Under the pieces are notes generated by a model that saw only the letters and a program-made list of their open reading frames with translations, was not told the DNA's origin and did no database searches. 5,840 bases of DNA, taken from NCBI GenBank assembly GCA_046094825.1, contig JBJTIF010000063.1, forward strand, positions 1 through 5,840, given 5' to 3'. The position numbers were made by a program, and so were the translations under genes. How positions within the stretch are numbered: position 1 is the first letter of the stretch; every line of letters begins with the position of its first letter. Below are positions 5,474-5,840 of the stretch, piece after piece. The stretch comes from JBJTIF01 sp046094825 (GTDB lineage: Bacteria > Actinomycetota > UBA4738 > HRBIN12).

Positions 5474-5840
5474 GTGGACGGCGCCCTCCGTTGGCGGTGC
5501 GGCGACGCGATGATCCCCTGCGGCGAGCGGACGCTCGTCATGGGGATCCTGAACGTCACGCCCGATTCGTTCGCCGACGGGGGCCGCTACGCCTCGGCCG
5601 CCGAGGCGGTCTCGGCCGGTCGACGGATGGTCGACGACGGCGCGGCGATCCTCGACGTCGGCGGGGAGTCGACGCGGCCGGGATCGGAGCCCGTCCCCGA
5701 GGACGAGGAACTCCGCCGGGTCGTCCCCGTCATCGAGGGCCTCGTGGCGGCCGGCGTCGGCGTCCCGATCTCGGTCGACACGCGCAGGTCCGGGGTCGCG
5801 CGCGCCGCGCTCGCCGCCGGGGCGTGCATCGTGAACGATG
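5474..5840 (+). CDS. folP: Dihydropteroate synthase, N-terminal part (3' end outside the window)
   Basis: FolP condenses hydroxymethyl-dihydropterin diphosphate with p-aminobenzoate to form dihydropteroate and is the target of sulfonamides. The visible 122 codons contain the pterin-site strand MGILNVTPDSFADGG (23-37 from the GTG), the family signature AAILDVGGESTRPGSEPV (57-74), and PISVDTRRSGVARAALAAGA (98-117), ending with the conserved IVND at the right edge. These motifs are intact, with no disruption visible. The GTG at 5474, seven bases after the folE stop, is preferred: GGGAAGG (5458-5464 region, at the folE end) lies upstream, and the short leader LRWRCGDAM resembles the usual N-terminal extension before the first core strand. 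The ATG at 5510 is a workable alternative without a good ribosome binding site. It continues the folate operon after folE, and later pathway genes such as folB and folK would be expected further downstream. Confidence 0.93.
   Translation, partial: MDGALRWRCGDAMIPCGERTLVMGILNVTPDSFADGGRYASAAEAVSAGRRMVDDGAAILDVGGESTRPGSEPVPEDEELRRVVPVIEGLVAAGVGVPISVDTRRSGVARAALAAGACIVND

Overview
The window is very GC-rich with a strong preference for G or C at third codon positions (Leu CTC, Ile ATC, Ser TCG, Ala GCG). All real genes run on the plus strand. The order is zinc metalloprotease (DUF2342/zincin_2, 'F420 biosynthesis-associated'), tilS, hpt, ftsH, folE, folP. This is the housekeeping neighbourhood known from Actinomycetota, where tilS-hpt-ftsH-folE-folP and the DUF2342 protease lie near each other in Mycobacterium and Streptomyces. 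I infer an actinomycete or another high-GC, F420-using lineage such as some Chloroflexota; the sequence alone does not settle this.

Layout: 1-272 is the 3' end of an unrecognised Ala/Pro-rich gene. 272-1357 is the metalloprotease, whose GTG start overlaps the upstream stop. 1357-2046 is tilS, overlapping the protease stop by one base (TGATG). 2259-2825 is hpt without a visible canonical start. 2826-2927 is the only clear promoter and leader region, with an extended -10, a stem-loop and a Shine-Dalgarno sequence. 2928-4853 is ftsH from a TTG start, 4870-5466 is folE, and 5474 to the right edge is the beginning of folP. The genes join tRNA-Ile modification (TilS), purine salvage (Hpt), membrane protein quality control (FtsH) and the first steps of pterin/folate synthesis (FolE, FolP).

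The unusual part is 1935-2258. A perfect 87-bp inverted repeat (1935-2021 and 2172-2258) flanks 150 bp that, read on the minus strand, encode the missing continuation of TilS. TilS therefore runs normally to about codon 222, then enters a reversed copy of its own sequence and stops after seven foreign residues. The rest of the TilS C-terminus and the start codon of hpt are not found. Putting the 150 bp back in the forward orientation does not restore a complete gene, so sequence has been lost as well as reversed. The best reading is a double template switch, either an assembly or amplification chimera or a real rearrangement, rather than a phase-variation switch. Apart from this, the region is ordinary conserved housekeeping DNA, and I see no new defence, mobile or biosynthetic system.
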